A program made the translations under genes and the position numbers. From assembly GCA_018604165.1 (NCBI GenBank), contig CP075895.1:2041001-2105000 (forward strand): 64,000 nt of DNA, in the 5' to 3' direction. This DNA comes from Chitinophagaceae bacterium LGM1. Its GTDB lineage: Bacteria; Bacteroidota; Bacteroidia; Chitinophagales; Chitinophagaceae. Below are positions 1 through 8,010 of this stretch, in pieces. Positions within the stretch are counted from its first letter, which is position 1. Each line of letters opens with the position of its first letter. The notes beneath the pieces were generated by a model. It saw only the letters and a program-made list of their open reading frames with translations. It made no database searches and was not told where the DNA came from.

Positions 1-914
1 TGTTTATCAGAAAATTTACCCAACAATATACTTACGTTCAGTTCGTAGCCCAATATAATGACCATCGTATTGAGCCACACCCACACCATAAACGCCATCA
101 ACGAGCCGATAGAACCATATACTTTGTTGTAGTTGATAAAGTTATTGACCATGAAGAAAAATACCACCGTTGTAATAATGCTTAAAACAGTAGCAAATAC
201 TGACCCCGGCGACACGAAACCAAAACGATGCACCATAGACGGCCCGTAGGAATAAATAATAGAAATCATGGTAAATATCAATCCGATGAGTATCAGCATA
301 CTCAGCAACTTTACAACTATTACGTTATTAAACACACTCAGTATCAAACCATTCAAGGCTTCACTCTGCAATATCAATGCGGCAAGGCTTATGATGGCTA
401 TACATATCAGCATCAATGTGAGCTTTATAGACACCCATCTACGTCGCAAACCGGAACGCTTGACGTGTATAGACGTACCCCTATCAAAAGCATTCATCAG
501 CCCCATCATCCCGTTCGATGAGAAGAACAAGGTAAACAAGATACCATAAGACAATACATCCCTATGTTCAGTATTCAGAAAGTCTATAATAATACCAGAT
601 ACACTTTTGTAAATCCCCTCGGGCAATACCAATAGTTTTAAAGTATCTAAGATGGTAACCTGTACATTGTCTAATGGCAGGTAGGGTAATAGCGAAAAGA
701 GGAATAGCAATGTAGGTGGTATGGCCATCAAAAAATTGTACGTAACGGCTGCTGCCCGTACATTGATTTTGGTATTGGACACCTCTTTGAAGAAAAACCT
801 GGCAACATCAAACAACGACACCCCCTGAAAGCCGGGCAATATGGCACTTTTCGCCCAATTGGTAAGCAGCTTAACGGGTGGTAGTTTCAGAATGGTTGCT
901 TCCAGCCTTGTCAT
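1..914 (-). CDS. YihY/BrkB-family inner membrane protein (partial, C-terminus cut by window edge)
   Basis: An open frame runs on the minus strand from an ATG at 914 to the window edge without a stop (about 304 codons). The translation begins MTRLEATILKLPP and carries the family's typical features: an early 'AAAVTYNFLMAIPPTLLFLF' stretch, several hydrophobic helices, a basic loop (HVKRSGLRRRWV), and a late 'SPGSVFATVLSIITTVVFFF' helix followed by 'YGSIGSLMAFMVWVWL', which is the classic YihY/BrkB (formerly 'RNase BN') signature. These are polytopic inner membrane proteins of uncertain transport role. The gene is followed 14 bases upstream of its start by the end of the peptidase gene, also on the minus strand, so the two may be cotranscribed. 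The family call is firm; the function is not known. Confidence 0.85.
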   Translation of the reverse strand, partial: MTRLEATILKLPPVKLLTNWAKSAILPGFQGVSLFDVARFFFKEVSNTKINVRAAAVTYNFLMAIPPTLLFLFSLLPYLPLDNVQVTILDTLKLLVLPEGIYKSVSGIIIDFLNTEHRDVLSYGILFTLFFSSNGMMGLMNAFDRGTSIHVKRSGLRRRWVSIKLTLMLICIAIISLAALILQSEALNGLILSVFNNVIVVKLLSMLILIGLIFTMISIIYSYGPSMVHRFGFVSPGSVFATVLSIITTVVFFFMVNNFINYNKVYGSIGSLMAFMVWVWLNTMVIILGYELNVSILLGKFSDK

Positions 915-928
915 ACCGCAAATTACGG

Positions 929-3103
929 CTAAAGATTGCTGAGAATGAAATCTGTCATTCTTTTATATAAATGCGGTCTGGCATTACCACCAGATATGCC
1001 GTGGTTGCGGTTGGGGTAATACTCTCCGTCAAACTCTTTATTGGCTTTTATCAGCGCATCGGTCATCATTACGGCATTTTGAAAATGCACATTATCATCT
1101 GCTGTACCGTGTATTAACAGATACTTAGCTTTCAGGTTACCGACCATCTTTTCGGGAGCATTGTTATCATAACCCTCTGCGTTTTCTTTCGGTGTGCGCA
1201 TGTAGCGTTCTGTATAGATATTGTCGTAATACCGCCAATTGCTAACGGGTGCTACTGCAATTCCCATCTTAAACACATCAGCTACTTTCATTACACAGGT
1301 GCTGCTCATAAAACCACCGTAGCTCCAGCCCCAGATGCCTATACGTCCTTTTTCAACATAACTCTGATTACCCAGCCATTTGGCTATGGCTATCTGGTCT
1401 TCGCTCTCATACTTACCCAGTTGCAGGTATGTTTTCTTTTTAAACTCCTCTCCACGAAACCCCGTACCTGTACCATCTGCACAAAACACAATGTAGCCTT
1501 TCTGTGCCAGCATCTGATGCCAGAAGAAATCGCGCACTGGGAAACGGTCTGCTACTTCTTGTGAGCCAGGACCACTGTATTGATACATCAGTACTGGGTA
1601 TTTTTTGTTCGGGTTGAAGTCCGGTGGTGTTATCATCCATGTATTGAAAGTGCGCCCGCCGTCCAGTTCTATTTCTTTGATGGCTATGTTACCCAAATCA
1701 AACTCTTCCATCTTGGCTTTCAGGTCTTTATTATCTTCCAGCGTTTTGATTATTTTACCATCGGCAGTTCGTAAGTAGAATACTGGTGGTTGGTTTATCC
1801 TTGTGTGCTTGTCTAAGAAATATTGATAGCCCTCAATAGCAGTAATACCATGTGTACCATCTTCGGGGGTGATTGTTTTTCTCTGTTTGCCTTCCCAGTT
1901 CACTACATATAGCTTGCGCTCAATAGGGCTTTTTTCAGCAGCTACATAATACACTTGTTTACGCTGTTTATCTACACCTGTTATATTTGCAATATCGTAT
2001 TTACCGGGTGTCAGGTCTGTAAGTTTCTTTTTCTTCCAGTCCCAACGATGCAGGTGGGTGTAGCCACTTACTTCGCTGGTAAATATGAATGAGCTGTTAT
2101 CGGGCAAAAACTGTATGTTATCATTTACCTCTACATAGTACTTATTCTCTTCCGTGTATATCACTTCCGATTTGCCATCTGCTGCATTGGCAAACAACAA
2201 TTCCAATTTGTTTTGCAGCCTGTTCATACGATAGATGCAAAGTATATTCGGGCTGTTCGTCCATTTTATGCGAGGTATATACTGGTCGGTTTCTGTACCA
2301 ATATCTGCTTTTACAGTATTGCCAGTGGCATATTCATAGAGCTTTATGTCAACAATAGAATTAGGTTCACCTGCCTTGGGGTATTTATAGTTGTAGTTTT
2401 CAGGGTACAAGTTTCCGTACATAGGCATACTGAATTCAGGCACATTGCTTTCGTCAAAGCGGTAATAAGCTATATACTTGCCGTCGGGCGACCATTCAAA
2501 TGCACGTGTAAATCCAAATTCTTCTTCATACACCCAGTCGCAATTGCCATTAATGATTTTATTCCATTCACCATCTGCCGTTACCTGTTTGCTTTCACCA
2601 TTATAAAAATCAATGGTGTACAAGTTGTTGTTCTTTACATAAGCCACTCGCTGCCCATCTGGAGAAAAAGTCGGGTGCAATACTTTTTCGTTATCTACTT
2701 CAGCTATTGTTTTTGTAGCTATATCATATACATAGGCTTTGTAAAATGCAGAGTGACGATACACGCTCTGCCCCTCGTTCAGTAGCAATATCTTTTTTTC
2801 ATCATCGCTGAAATGATAACTTTCAAACTTCACACGCTTTCCGCCAACCATTAAGTTACTATTGTCGAACAACACACCTGCTTCCGCACCTGTTTCTATG
2901 TTGTACTTTTTAATGATTTGTGTATCACCCAGTTGCTCGGTTTTTGAATAGTGTTTACCATCTTTCATGCCATTGAAGCCTGGTACACTCTTTATCTTAA
3001 ACGTGCCGTTTTTAAATAAGTCGTCAAGCGTTATTTGCTTTTTGCTTTGCGCAGTAGCTAACTGACAAATGAATAACGCGGCTATGAGCAGTATGTGTTT
3101 CAT
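929..3103 (-). CDS. Dipeptidyl peptidase IV-type S9 serine peptidase
   Basis: 724 residues with an N-terminal signal peptide (MKHILLIAALFICQLATAQ), a DPP IV N-terminal eight-bladed propeller, and a C-terminal alpha/beta hydrolase. The catalytic triad is visible: Ser594 in GWSYGG, Asp669 in HGTADDNVHFQ, His701 in NRNHGIS. The propeller carries the DW-x-YEEEFG motif whose glutamates hold the substrate N-terminus, which marks true DPP IV rather than other S9 members. It should release X-Pro or X-Ala dipeptides from peptide N-termini in the periplasm or outside the cell, supporting growth on peptides. A TATTTTTG -7-type element (complement of 3121-3128) lies about 18 bases upstream of the ATG. 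Length and residues are normal for the family. Confidence 0.95.
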   Translation of the reverse strand: MKHILLIAALFICQLATAQSKKQITLDDLFKNGTFKIKSVPGFNGMKDGKHYSKTEQLGDTQIIKKYNIETGAEAGVLFDNSNLMVGGKRVKFESYHFSDDEKKILLLNEGQSVYRHSAFYKAYVYDIATKTIAEVDNEKVLHPTFSPDGQRVAYVKNNNLYTIDFYNGESKQVTADGEWNKIINGNCDWVYEEEFGFTRAFEWSPDGKYIAYYRFDESNVPEFSMPMYGNLYPENYNYKYPKAGEPNSIVDIKLYEYATGNTVKADIGTETDQYIPRIKWTNSPNILCIYRMNRLQNKLELLFANAADGKSEVIYTEENKYYVEVNDNIQFLPDNSSFIFTSEVSGYTHLHRWDWKKKKLTDLTPGKYDIANITGVDKQRKQVYYVAAEKSPIERKLYVVNWEGKQRKTITPEDGTHGITAIEGYQYFLDKHTRINQPPVFYLRTADGKIIKTLEDNKDLKAKMEEFDLGNIAIKEIELDGGRTFNTWMITPPDFNPNKKYPVLMYQYSGPGSQEVADRFPVRDFFWHQMLAQKGYIVFCADGTGTGFRGEEFKKKTYLQLGKYESEDQIAIAKWLGNQSYVEKGRIGIWGWSYGGFMSSTCVMKVADVFKMGIAVAPVSNWRYYDNIYTERYMRTPKENAEGYDNNAPEKMVGNLKAKYLLIHGTADDNVHFQNAVMMTDALIKANKEFDGEYYPNRNHGISGGNARPHLYKRMTDFILSNL

Positions 3104-3239
3104 AAACTGTATTAAAGCCCCAAAAATAGCTTCAATAGTGCAGAGTTAAAACATTATAGAAAAGTTAAAAGGGTGATAAAATGGGGGAATGAGGCAATAG
3201 TGACTATACAGTGCCGTTATCACATGAAAAACAACTATT

Positions 3240-3737
3240 ATGAAAAAGATTCTTTTTGCTGCATTTATTACGACATGTAGCCTGCAAACGTATGCTTGTA
3301 CTTCCACAGCAGAAGCTCCGCCACCACCACCAGATGTAACAGACATTAAACCCGGTAGTACAACCCAACAACAGGCCGAAGAAAAATTAGGAGAACCGAA
3401 TACGATACAAAATGATGGTAATAAACAACGATGGATGTATAGCAGTCAGAGCAATCATATACTATTAGTATGGGACAAAACCACTAAGCAACTGCTCGAA
3501 TACACATATTCCGCAAAAGCAGCTGCCAATGACATTGATAATGATTTGTTTTGTAAACTAAATGCAGGCACTTCTAAAACAGAAGATGTGCTTACACTAC
3601 TTGGCAATCCGAGCGAGTATAGAACAACTGAAAATAATCAGTTACTGATGTACAGGTATAAGAATACTATGTTGAGATTAAACTTCAAGGATGATTTATT
3701 GCTGAATATGGATATTTCCATAAAAGCAAAAAGCTAA
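3240..3737 (+). CDS. Secreted/lipoprotein-like protein with two BamE/SmpA-like repeats
   Basis: 165 residues starting MKKILFAAFITTCSLQTYAC, with Cys20 in a lipobox-like setting, followed by a proline-rich linker (APPPPPD). Two similar halves follow: 'IKPGSTTQQQAEEKLGEPNTI...WMYSS' (about 36-70) and 'LNAGTSKTEDVLTLLGNPSEY...LMYRYKN' (about 105-150). Each has the G-[TS]-x(5-6)-LLGxP-x(n)-[WL]xY pattern of BamE/SmpA-type domains, so this looks like an internal duplication of that fold. No function is assigned; in the family, related domains act in outer membrane assembly or as inhibitors. It stands alone, with its own terminator immediately downstream. The lipoprotein prediction depends on Cys20 being the first mature residue. 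Confidence 0.7.
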   Translation: MKKILFAAFITTCSLQTYACTSTAEAPPPPPDVTDIKPGSTTQQQAEEKLGEPNTIQNDGNKQRWMYSSQSNHILLVWDKTTKQLLEYTYSAKAAANDIDNDLFCKLNAGTSKTEDVLTLLGNPSEYRTTENNQLLMYRYKNTMLRLNFKDDLLLNMDISIKAKS

Positions 3738-3750
3738 AATATACGCACAA

Positions 3751-3778
3751 AAAATCCCTTGAGTAATCAAGGGATTTT
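3751..3778. terminator. Rho-independent terminator, probably bidirectional
   Basis: A perfect 12-bp stem (AAAATCCCTTGA / TCAAGGGATTTT) with a GTAA loop lies between the convergent BamE-like gene and clpS, with A and T runs on both sides. Confidence 0.85.
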
Positions 3779-3799
3779 TCACTTATAATATTATATAGG

Positions 3800-4102
3800 T
3801 TAATAATCTATTGTAGCCTGTATGCCTCTGTCTATGAGGGCTTCTGCTTGCGGGCGTAATATTTCAAACGTGCCTTTCTTCACACCGCATTTGCCTTTGT
3901 GGTGTATTATCAGGGCGCATTGTTCTGCTTGTTCGGGGTAATGGTCGCATATTTCCATCAGCGACTCTATCACATGGTCGAAAGTATTTACATCATCATT
4001 CCAAACAATCAGGTTGTGCATTTCTTCCACCAGTACATCCTGGTCTGCATCTTCCTGTGTTTGCCACTGAATACCACCAAATTGATATTCTCTCGAACTC
4101 AT
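3800..4102 (-). CDS. clpS: ATP-dependent Clp protease adaptor ClpS
   Basis: About 100 residues from the ATG at 4102 (MSSREYQFGG...). The core 'LIVWNDDVNTFDHVIESL' is the ClpS signature in which the Asn-Asp region binds N-degron substrates, and 'HHKGKCGVKKGTFE' is the second conserved segment that contacts the ClpA/ClpC N-domain. The protein delivers substrates with destabilising N-termini to Clp protease in the cytoplasm. A TTG 21 bases further upstream is in frame but lies inside a TATATTTG -7 promoter element (4121-4128), so the ATG at 4102 is the better start and leaves only a short leader. Convergent with the neighbour at 3240-3737. Confidence 0.93.
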   Translation of the reverse strand: MSSREYQFGGIQWQTQEDADQDVLVEEMHNLIVWNDDVNTFDHVIESLMEICDHYPEQAEQCALIIHHKGKCGVKKGTFEILRPQAEALIDRGIQATIDY

Positions 4103-4120
4103 TGAACGTATAATTTTTTG

Positions 4121-4128
4121 CAAATATA
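4121..4128 (-). promoter_or_regulatory. Bacteroidota-type -7 element of clpS (TATATTTG)
   Basis: Minus-strand TATATTTG matches TAnnTTTG and ends 19 bases before the chosen ATG of clpS. The in-frame TTG within it is therefore unlikely to be a start codon. Confidence 0.5.
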
Positions 4129-4218
4129 AGGGAACTCAAGTTAATAAGAATCGAGATTATTGGGATTAATGGATTAACAGGATAATTGAAACTACTTTTG
4201 TGTGCATAATAATATATC

Positions 4219-4788
4219 GTGGACAAACAGCATAATCGGGCAAATCGTGGTTTTACCAAAAAGTCAATGGACGAACTGGAGCGATTGACAGCAGCAGAAA
4301 TGAAAGTGGCTGCCAAACACCGAATAGTTGTGATAATGGACGATGTGCGTAGTATGCACAATGTAGGTAGTGCGTTTCGTACGGGCGATGCTTTTGCTAT
4401 TGATGCGCTGTACCTCTGTGGCTACACACCTACCCCACCCCATAGGGATATTCATAAAACAGCCCTCGGTGCTACGGAAACGGTTAGCTGGATGCACTTT
4501 CCCACTACGCTGGATGCTGCCAACCATGCCAAAGGAGCAGGGTATAAGATATATGCTGTAGAGCAGGCACACGGTAGTACCATGCTGCAAAACCTTGCAT
4601 GGAATGGTGAGCCTATTGCCTTGGTATTTGGCAATGAGGTAAGCGGTGTGAATGAAGAAGTACTGACAATGGCAGATGGCTGCATAGAGATACCTCAATT
4701 CGGCAGCAAGCACTCGCTGAATATATCCGTAAGTATGGGTGTGGTACTTTGGGAAATGGTCAGAACGCAACGCAGAGAGCAGCCGTAA
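4219..4788 (+). CDS. SpoU/TrmH-family RNA 2'-O-methyltransferase
   Basis: 189 residues. The SPOUT knot motifs are clear: 'DDVRSMHNVGSAFRTGDAFAI' (motif 1), 'ALVFGNEVSGV' (motif 2) and 'IPQFGSKHSLNISVSMGVVLWE' region (motif 3), which bind S-adenosylmethionine in the trefoil knot. It lacks the N-terminal substrate domain of RlmB, so it is a minimal catalytic-domain enzyme; the RNA target cannot be told. The GTG at 4219 is favoured because a TACTTTTG element (4193-4200) lies 18 bases before it; an ATG at 4267 (MDELERL) is the alternative. Its last 29 bases overlap the convergent porin gene. Confidence 0.85.
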   Translation: MDKQHNRANRGFTKKSMDELERLTAAEMKVAAKHRIVVIMDDVRSMHNVGSAFRTGDAFAIDALYLCGYTPTPPHRDIHKTALGATETVSWMHFPTTLDAANHAKGAGYKIYAVEQAHGSTMLQNLAWNGEPIALVFGNEVSGVNEEVLTMADGCIEIPQFGSKHSLNISVSMGVVLWEMVRTQRREQP

Positions 4789-5842
4789 CTACACCGTTGT
4801 TATTAACGGGCTTACCTTGTCTACTGAAAGTAAAATAGTCAGGGCTCCTGTAGTATTTGCCCTCAATTCTCAACAAGGCATTTTTTGTAATGCTGTAATC
4901 AAGGTTCATGCTGTAACCTGTTACTTCAAACCATCTGTGGTTGGGGTTAATTACTATAATACCATAATAATCATTATACTGTTCATACCTACATGCTATA
5001 GCTAATTTACTATTCATAGAATATTTAGCAATAACCGCCCAAGTATATACTAATAAGTAAAGGCTGGTATCTTTTACATATTGCTCTGCTCCAATATCAT
5101 AGGCAGCAGCTATTTCTATTTTTTTAATAGGGCTATACGTTGCATAAAAATTATGATACCATCGCCAACGCCTGCTGCTATCGGGTTGCAAATTGCACAC
5201 GATGTTGCTGTAGTTGAGTGTTAGTTTATCATTTGGCTTGTAGGTTATTTGTCCGCCAAATGCAGGTGTATTGTTGCCCGGGGTACGTTGTATGTTTTGC
5301 CATCCATTCAATGCCAGCAAGGCTATGTACCATTTTTCGTTGCGGGTAGTATAGTTCAGCTTTGCGCCAGTTTCGTAATAAGGAGAATTGTCTGCCATCA
5401 GGCTACGGGTTAGCGTCAGGTTATCTTTACCAATAGCCGTTTCCATACCAATGTGCGATTGCATGATGCCCGCATCCAGCCACAAATCGTGCTTGCGGCT
5501 TAGCCTTACACCTGCATTGGCTTCAAATATATTCTTTAATACACCAGGCTCGTTGGCAAGGTTGGCATTGGCATACGTACCTGTCATCAATGCGATGTTG
5601 GCTCTCACTTTCTTACTATAGTAGTTGGCTTTCAGGTAGGCTAGGTTCAGGTTCACCTCGTTGTGCCTGTTATGAGATACAATGTACGATGGGCGATTGT
5701 TGTCTTGTGGCTGGTTGATGTCGTAGCCATAATAGATTTCTCCGTAAGCAGATAGTTTTATAGTAGGCTTATCTTGTGCTAACAACATTGTAGAACATAG
5801 CACAAGCAACAATATAGATTGTATTAATACCCTCACAGTCAT
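4760..5842 (-). CDS. Outer membrane beta-barrel porin of the BBP2/OmpL-like type
   Basis: 360 residues with a signal peptide ending LLAQ, then alternating aromatic/polar strands typical of a barrel. The early segment 'AYGEIYYGYDINQPQDNNRP' and the 'GIMQSHIGMETAIGKDNLTLTRSL' region match what I recognise as the BBP2 (OmpL-like) porin group common in Bacteroidota. The last residues end in an aromatic (CVAF), as usual for barrels recognised by the Bam machinery. Substrate is unknown. It is the only outer membrane protein in its neighbourhood, and its 3' end overlaps the convergent methyltransferase gene by 29 bases. Confidence 0.75.
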   Translation of the reverse strand: MTVRVLIQSILLLVLCSTMLLAQDKPTIKLSAYGEIYYGYDINQPQDNNRPSYIVSHNRHNEVNLNLAYLKANYYSKKVRANIALMTGTYANANLANEPGVLKNIFEANAGVRLSRKHDLWLDAGIMQSHIGMETAIGKDNLTLTRSLMADNSPYYETGAKLNYTTRNEKWYIALLALNGWQNIQRTPGNNTPAFGGQITYKPNDKLTLNYSNIVCNLQPDSSRRWRWYHNFYATYSPIKKIEIAAAYDIGAEQYVKDTSLYLLVYTWAVIAKYSMNSKLAIACRYEQYNDYYGIIVINPNHRWFEVTGYSMNLDYSITKNALLRIEGKYYRSPDYFTFSRQGKPVNNNGVVTAALCVAF

Positions 5843-5892
5843 AAAGCACTAAACTAATATTAATCATCCCAATACACAACCTTGCATTTCCC

Positions 5893-5900
5893 TAACTTTG
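5893..5900 (+). promoter_or_regulatory. -7 element (TAACTTTG) of the cysteine desulfurase gene
   Basis: TAACTTTG fits TAnnTTTG and lies 9 bases before the ATG at 5910, predicting a very short leader. The TTG inside it is in frame with the gene and could be mistaken for a start. Confidence 0.55.
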
Positions 5901-5909
5901 CAGCCTGAT

Positions 5910-7043
5910 ATGCAACGGATATATTTTGATAATGCAGCTACCACTGCATTAGATACACAGGTACTGGACGCGATGATGCCATATATGACGGAGAAATTCG
6001 GCAACCCCTCATCTATCTATTCATACGGTAGGGAAACTAAGATGGCTATTGAAAGCGCCCGAAAATCTGTTGCTAAGATATTACATGCCAACCCCGGTGA
6101 AATATTCTTTACATCGGGCGGTACGGAAAGCAGCAATACAGCCATACACGCATCTGTAAGAGATTTGGGATGCACCCGCATCATATCATCTGCCATAGAA
6201 CACCACGCTACCCTGCATACGGTAGAATACATCCATAAAACAGGACAAGCAAAGCTCGACTTTGTAAACCTGACGGCTAACGGACATATAGACCTGCAAC
6301 ATCTGGAAGTATTATTATCTGGCAGTAGCGATAAAACACTCGTAACGCTGATGCATGCCAATAATGAGATTGGCAACCTGCTGGATGTAAAAGCAGTAGG
6401 CGAATTGTGCCGTAAGTACAACGCCATTTTCCATTGCGATATGGTACAGACCATAGGCCACTACCCCATCAACCTGCACGATATATATATACACTTTGCC
6501 AGTTCGGCAGGGCACAAGTTTCATGGGCCAAAGGGAGTAGGCATATTGTATGTAAATGAAGATATTAAAATACAACCCATGCTCAACGGCGGCTCTCAAG
6601 AGCGCAATATGCGTGCAGGTACAGAAAACCTATATGGTATTGTAGGCTATGCAAAAGCACTGGAAATAGCTACAGAACGATACGAGCAAGACAGCCAATA
6701 CATGCAAGGCCTGAAAAACTACATGATAAACAAGTTGCAAGCTACCTTCCCAAACATATTGCTGAATGGAGATGTACAAGGCAATAGCCTCTATACTGTA
6801 TTAAATGTTGGCTTCCCGCTTACAGACAAGGCTGATATGCTGCTCTTTAATCTGGATATGGCAGGTATATGCGTAAGCGGCGGTAGTGCTTGCAGTAGTG
6901 GTGCCAACAGCATCAGCCATGTAATACAGGCACTCTACCCCGAAAAAGCAGCTACTGTTGTACCCATTCGCTTTTCTTTTTCAAGGCATAATACTGAGGC
7001 AGAGATTGACTTTGTAGTTGATAAGTTGCAAGGCATGATATAG
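5910..7043 (+). CDS. Cysteine desulfurase (NifS/IscS family)
   Basis: 377 residues from ATG 5910 (MQRIYFDNAATTALD). PLP-binding Lys203 sits in SSAGHKFHGPKG, the PLP-ring His in 'AIEHHATLH', and the catalytic Cys328 in GGSACSSG, the mobile-loop arrangement of IscS/NifS (group I) enzymes. It converts cysteine to alanine and passes persulfide sulfur to Fe-S scaffolds or tRNA thiolation. No isc or suf genes are adjacent, so it acts as a stand-alone gene here. In-frame sequence upstream of the ATG is part of the promoter and is not counted. Confidence 0.92.
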   Translation: MQRIYFDNAATTALDTQVLDAMMPYMTEKFGNPSSIYSYGRETKMAIESARKSVAKILHANPGEIFFTSGGTESSNTAIHASVRDLGCTRIISSAIEHHATLHTVEYIHKTGQAKLDFVNLTANGHIDLQHLEVLLSGSSDKTLVTLMHANNEIGNLLDVKAVGELCRKYNAIFHCDMVQTIGHYPINLHDIYIHFASSAGHKFHGPKGVGILYVNEDIKIQPMLNGGSQERNMRAGTENLYGIVGYAKALEIATERYEQDSQYMQGLKNYMINKLQATFPNILLNGDVQGNSLYTVLNVGFPLTDKADMLLFNLDMAGICVSGGSACSSGANSISHVIQALYPEKAATVVPIRFSFSRHNTEAEIDFVVDKLQGMI

Positions 7044-7118
7044 GTATTTATCCTCAACTTTTTCTTGTTAATGATTGGTTAACCTATTGCAAATCTGTTG
7101 TTAACCCATCCTTGTTTT

Positions 7119-7150
7119 TTGCTACCTGCCACGTAACAGTAGCATATTTG
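7119..7150 (+). promoter_or_regulatory. Candidate promoter for the 31-codon ORF
   Basis: TTG (7119-7121), 21-base spacer, CATATTTG (7143-7150). It differs from the consensus at one position of the -7 element but matches the other exosortase-locus promoters. Confidence 0.4.
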
Positions 7151-7187
7151 CAGTTACAGTATTTTGAAACAATCAAAACAACGAAAA

Positions 7188-7283
7188 ATGAGTATTATCA
7201 AGCGTTTCATCGCAAACATCGTAGAGCTGACGCGCATAGACCGTGTACAGATGTCGGTTTGGGACAAGTCAATTTATCAGTAA
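7188..7283 (+). CDS. Candidate 31-residue small protein upstream of the exosortase locus
   Basis: An ATG at 7188 opens 31 codons (MSIIKRFIANIVEL, ending MSVWDKSIYQ) to a TAA at 7281. Codons match the highly expressed genes of the window (ATC, CGT, CTG, GTA, GAC). The N-terminal half would form an amphipathic helix with basic residues; there is no signal peptide. A CATATTTG promoter element lies 37 bases upstream and the ORF is followed by an AT-rich hairpin (about 7292-7312) before the first substrate gene. I do not recognise it. It may be a real peptide, a leader peptide, or chance. Confidence 0.35.
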   Translation: MSIIKRFIANIVELTRIDRVQMSVWDKSIYQ

Positions 7284-7355
7284 AAACAGTGCGTCTTTTT
7301 CTGCAAAAAAGATGTTATCTGTATATCATCCTATCCGTTAAACACACAGAAATGT

Positions 7356-7386
7356 TTGTTTAGATAATCTTCTGTTTTCATATTTG
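7356..7386 (+). promoter_or_regulatory. Promoter of the first sorting-substrate gene
   Basis: TTG (7356-7358), 20-base spacer, CATATTTG (7379-7386) followed by TGCTACAG. The first in-frame GTG (7386) overlaps the -7 element, so the downstream ATG at 7413 is the start. Confidence 0.5.
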
Positions 7387-7412
7387 TGCTACAGAAAATA
7401 ATAAGCACATTT

Positions 7413-7634
7413 ATGAAAATCTTCCTTTCAGCCAGTATTATCCTGCTTACCATCATGCTGGTGTTACCATCCGTTGCCGAGGCACACTATTCTTACTGTA
7501 CAAGCACCAGGTGTTATTGCGGTGGTGGTTATGCCGTGCCGTTAGACGGTGGTTTGAGCCTTTTAGCCGTTGCTGGTGTAGGTTATGGTGTTAGCCGGTA
7601 TAGGGCAAAAAAGAGAGAAAACAAAGGCAAATAA
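7413..7634 (+). CDS. Mini exosortase substrate with PID-CTERM-like sorting signal (1)
   Basis: 73 residues. Signal peptide about 1-24 (MKIFLSASIILLTIMLVLPS...AEA), then an 18-residue core H-Y-S-Y-C-TSTR-C-Y-C-GGG-YAV, then the sorting signal: PLDGG motif, a hydrophobic helix (LSLLAVAGVGYGV) and a basic tail (RYRAKKRENKGK). This tripartite ending is what exosortases recognise; the P-[IL]-D-G-G form is, from memory, what family databases call PID-CTERM in Bacteroidota. After processing, only a peptide with three cysteines would remain. It precedes the exosortase gene by less than 0.4 kb and has its own promoter. The TTT/GTG-extended start overlaps the promoter and is rejected. Function unknown; a surface peptide or a structural anchor are both possible. 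Confidence 0.85.
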   Translation: MKIFLSASIILLTIMLVLPSVAEAHYSYCTSTRCYCGGGYAVPLDGGLSLLAVAGVGYGVSRYRAKKRENKGK

Positions 7635-7687
7635 GCGTTCGGCACAGTTTATGTAATGTAAACTGCTGGTTAATAAGAGGTATTTTC

Positions 7688-7718
7688 TTGCCTGATATGC
7701 AAGAAAAAGGGATATTTG
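7688..7718 (+). promoter_or_regulatory. Promoter of the second sorting-substrate gene
   Basis: TTG (7688-7690), 20-base spacer, GATATTTG (7711-7718) followed by TGCC. It shares ATATTTGTGC and the spacer with the promoter at 7356-7386. Confidence 0.5.
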
Positions 7719-7752
7719 TGCCTATCCTCGAAAAATAAAAAACGACGCTCGT

Positions 7753-7980
7753 ATGAAAAAAGTCCTCTATTCTGTTACGGCATTGTTGCTGGTAGCCATG
7801 CTGGTACTGCCTTTGAGCAGTTTTGCCCACACTACATGGTGCAATACTAAATATGGCTGGAGTTGTAACTGTGGCGGCGGTGGCTACGCTGTTCCGCTGG
7901 AAGGTGCAGCAGCTTTATTGATTGCCGGTGCTGCCGGTCTAGGCATCAAAAGGTTCAGAAGCAACAAAAAAAGCAAATAG
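7753..7980 (+). CDS. Mini exosortase substrate with PID-CTERM-like sorting signal (2)
   Basis: 75 residues. Signal peptide about 1-25 (MKKVLYSVTALLLVAMLVLP...SFA), a 22-residue core H-TT-W-C-NTKYGWS-C-N-C-GGGG-YAV, and a sorting signal with PLEGA, the helix ALLIAGAAGLGI and a basic tail KRFRSNKKSK. It is clearly paralogous to the gene at 7413: both cores share H-x-x-aromatic-Cys, then C-x-C-G(3-4)-YAVPL, although signal peptides and tails differ. The canonical PxDGG has become PLEGA. It lies 30 bases upstream of the exosortase start, so probably transcribed with it from its own promoter and from any read-through. Confidence 0.87.
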   Translation: MKKVLYSVTALLLVAMLVLPLSSFAHTTWCNTKYGWSCNCGGGGYAVPLEGAAALLIAGAAGLGIKRFRSNKKSK

Positions 7981-8010
7981 ACATAGCTTTATACATACTG
8001 CAGATAAGAG

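Noticed and set aside
5898-5909. TTG start extending the cysteine desulfurase
   Set aside because: The TTG belongs to a TAACTTTG promoter element; the ATG at 5910 gives the family N-terminus.
7112-7363. 83-codon plus-strand frame before the exosortase substrates
   Set aside because: Out of frame with the better 31-codon ORF, lacks a signal or domain, and starts inside a likely promoter region.
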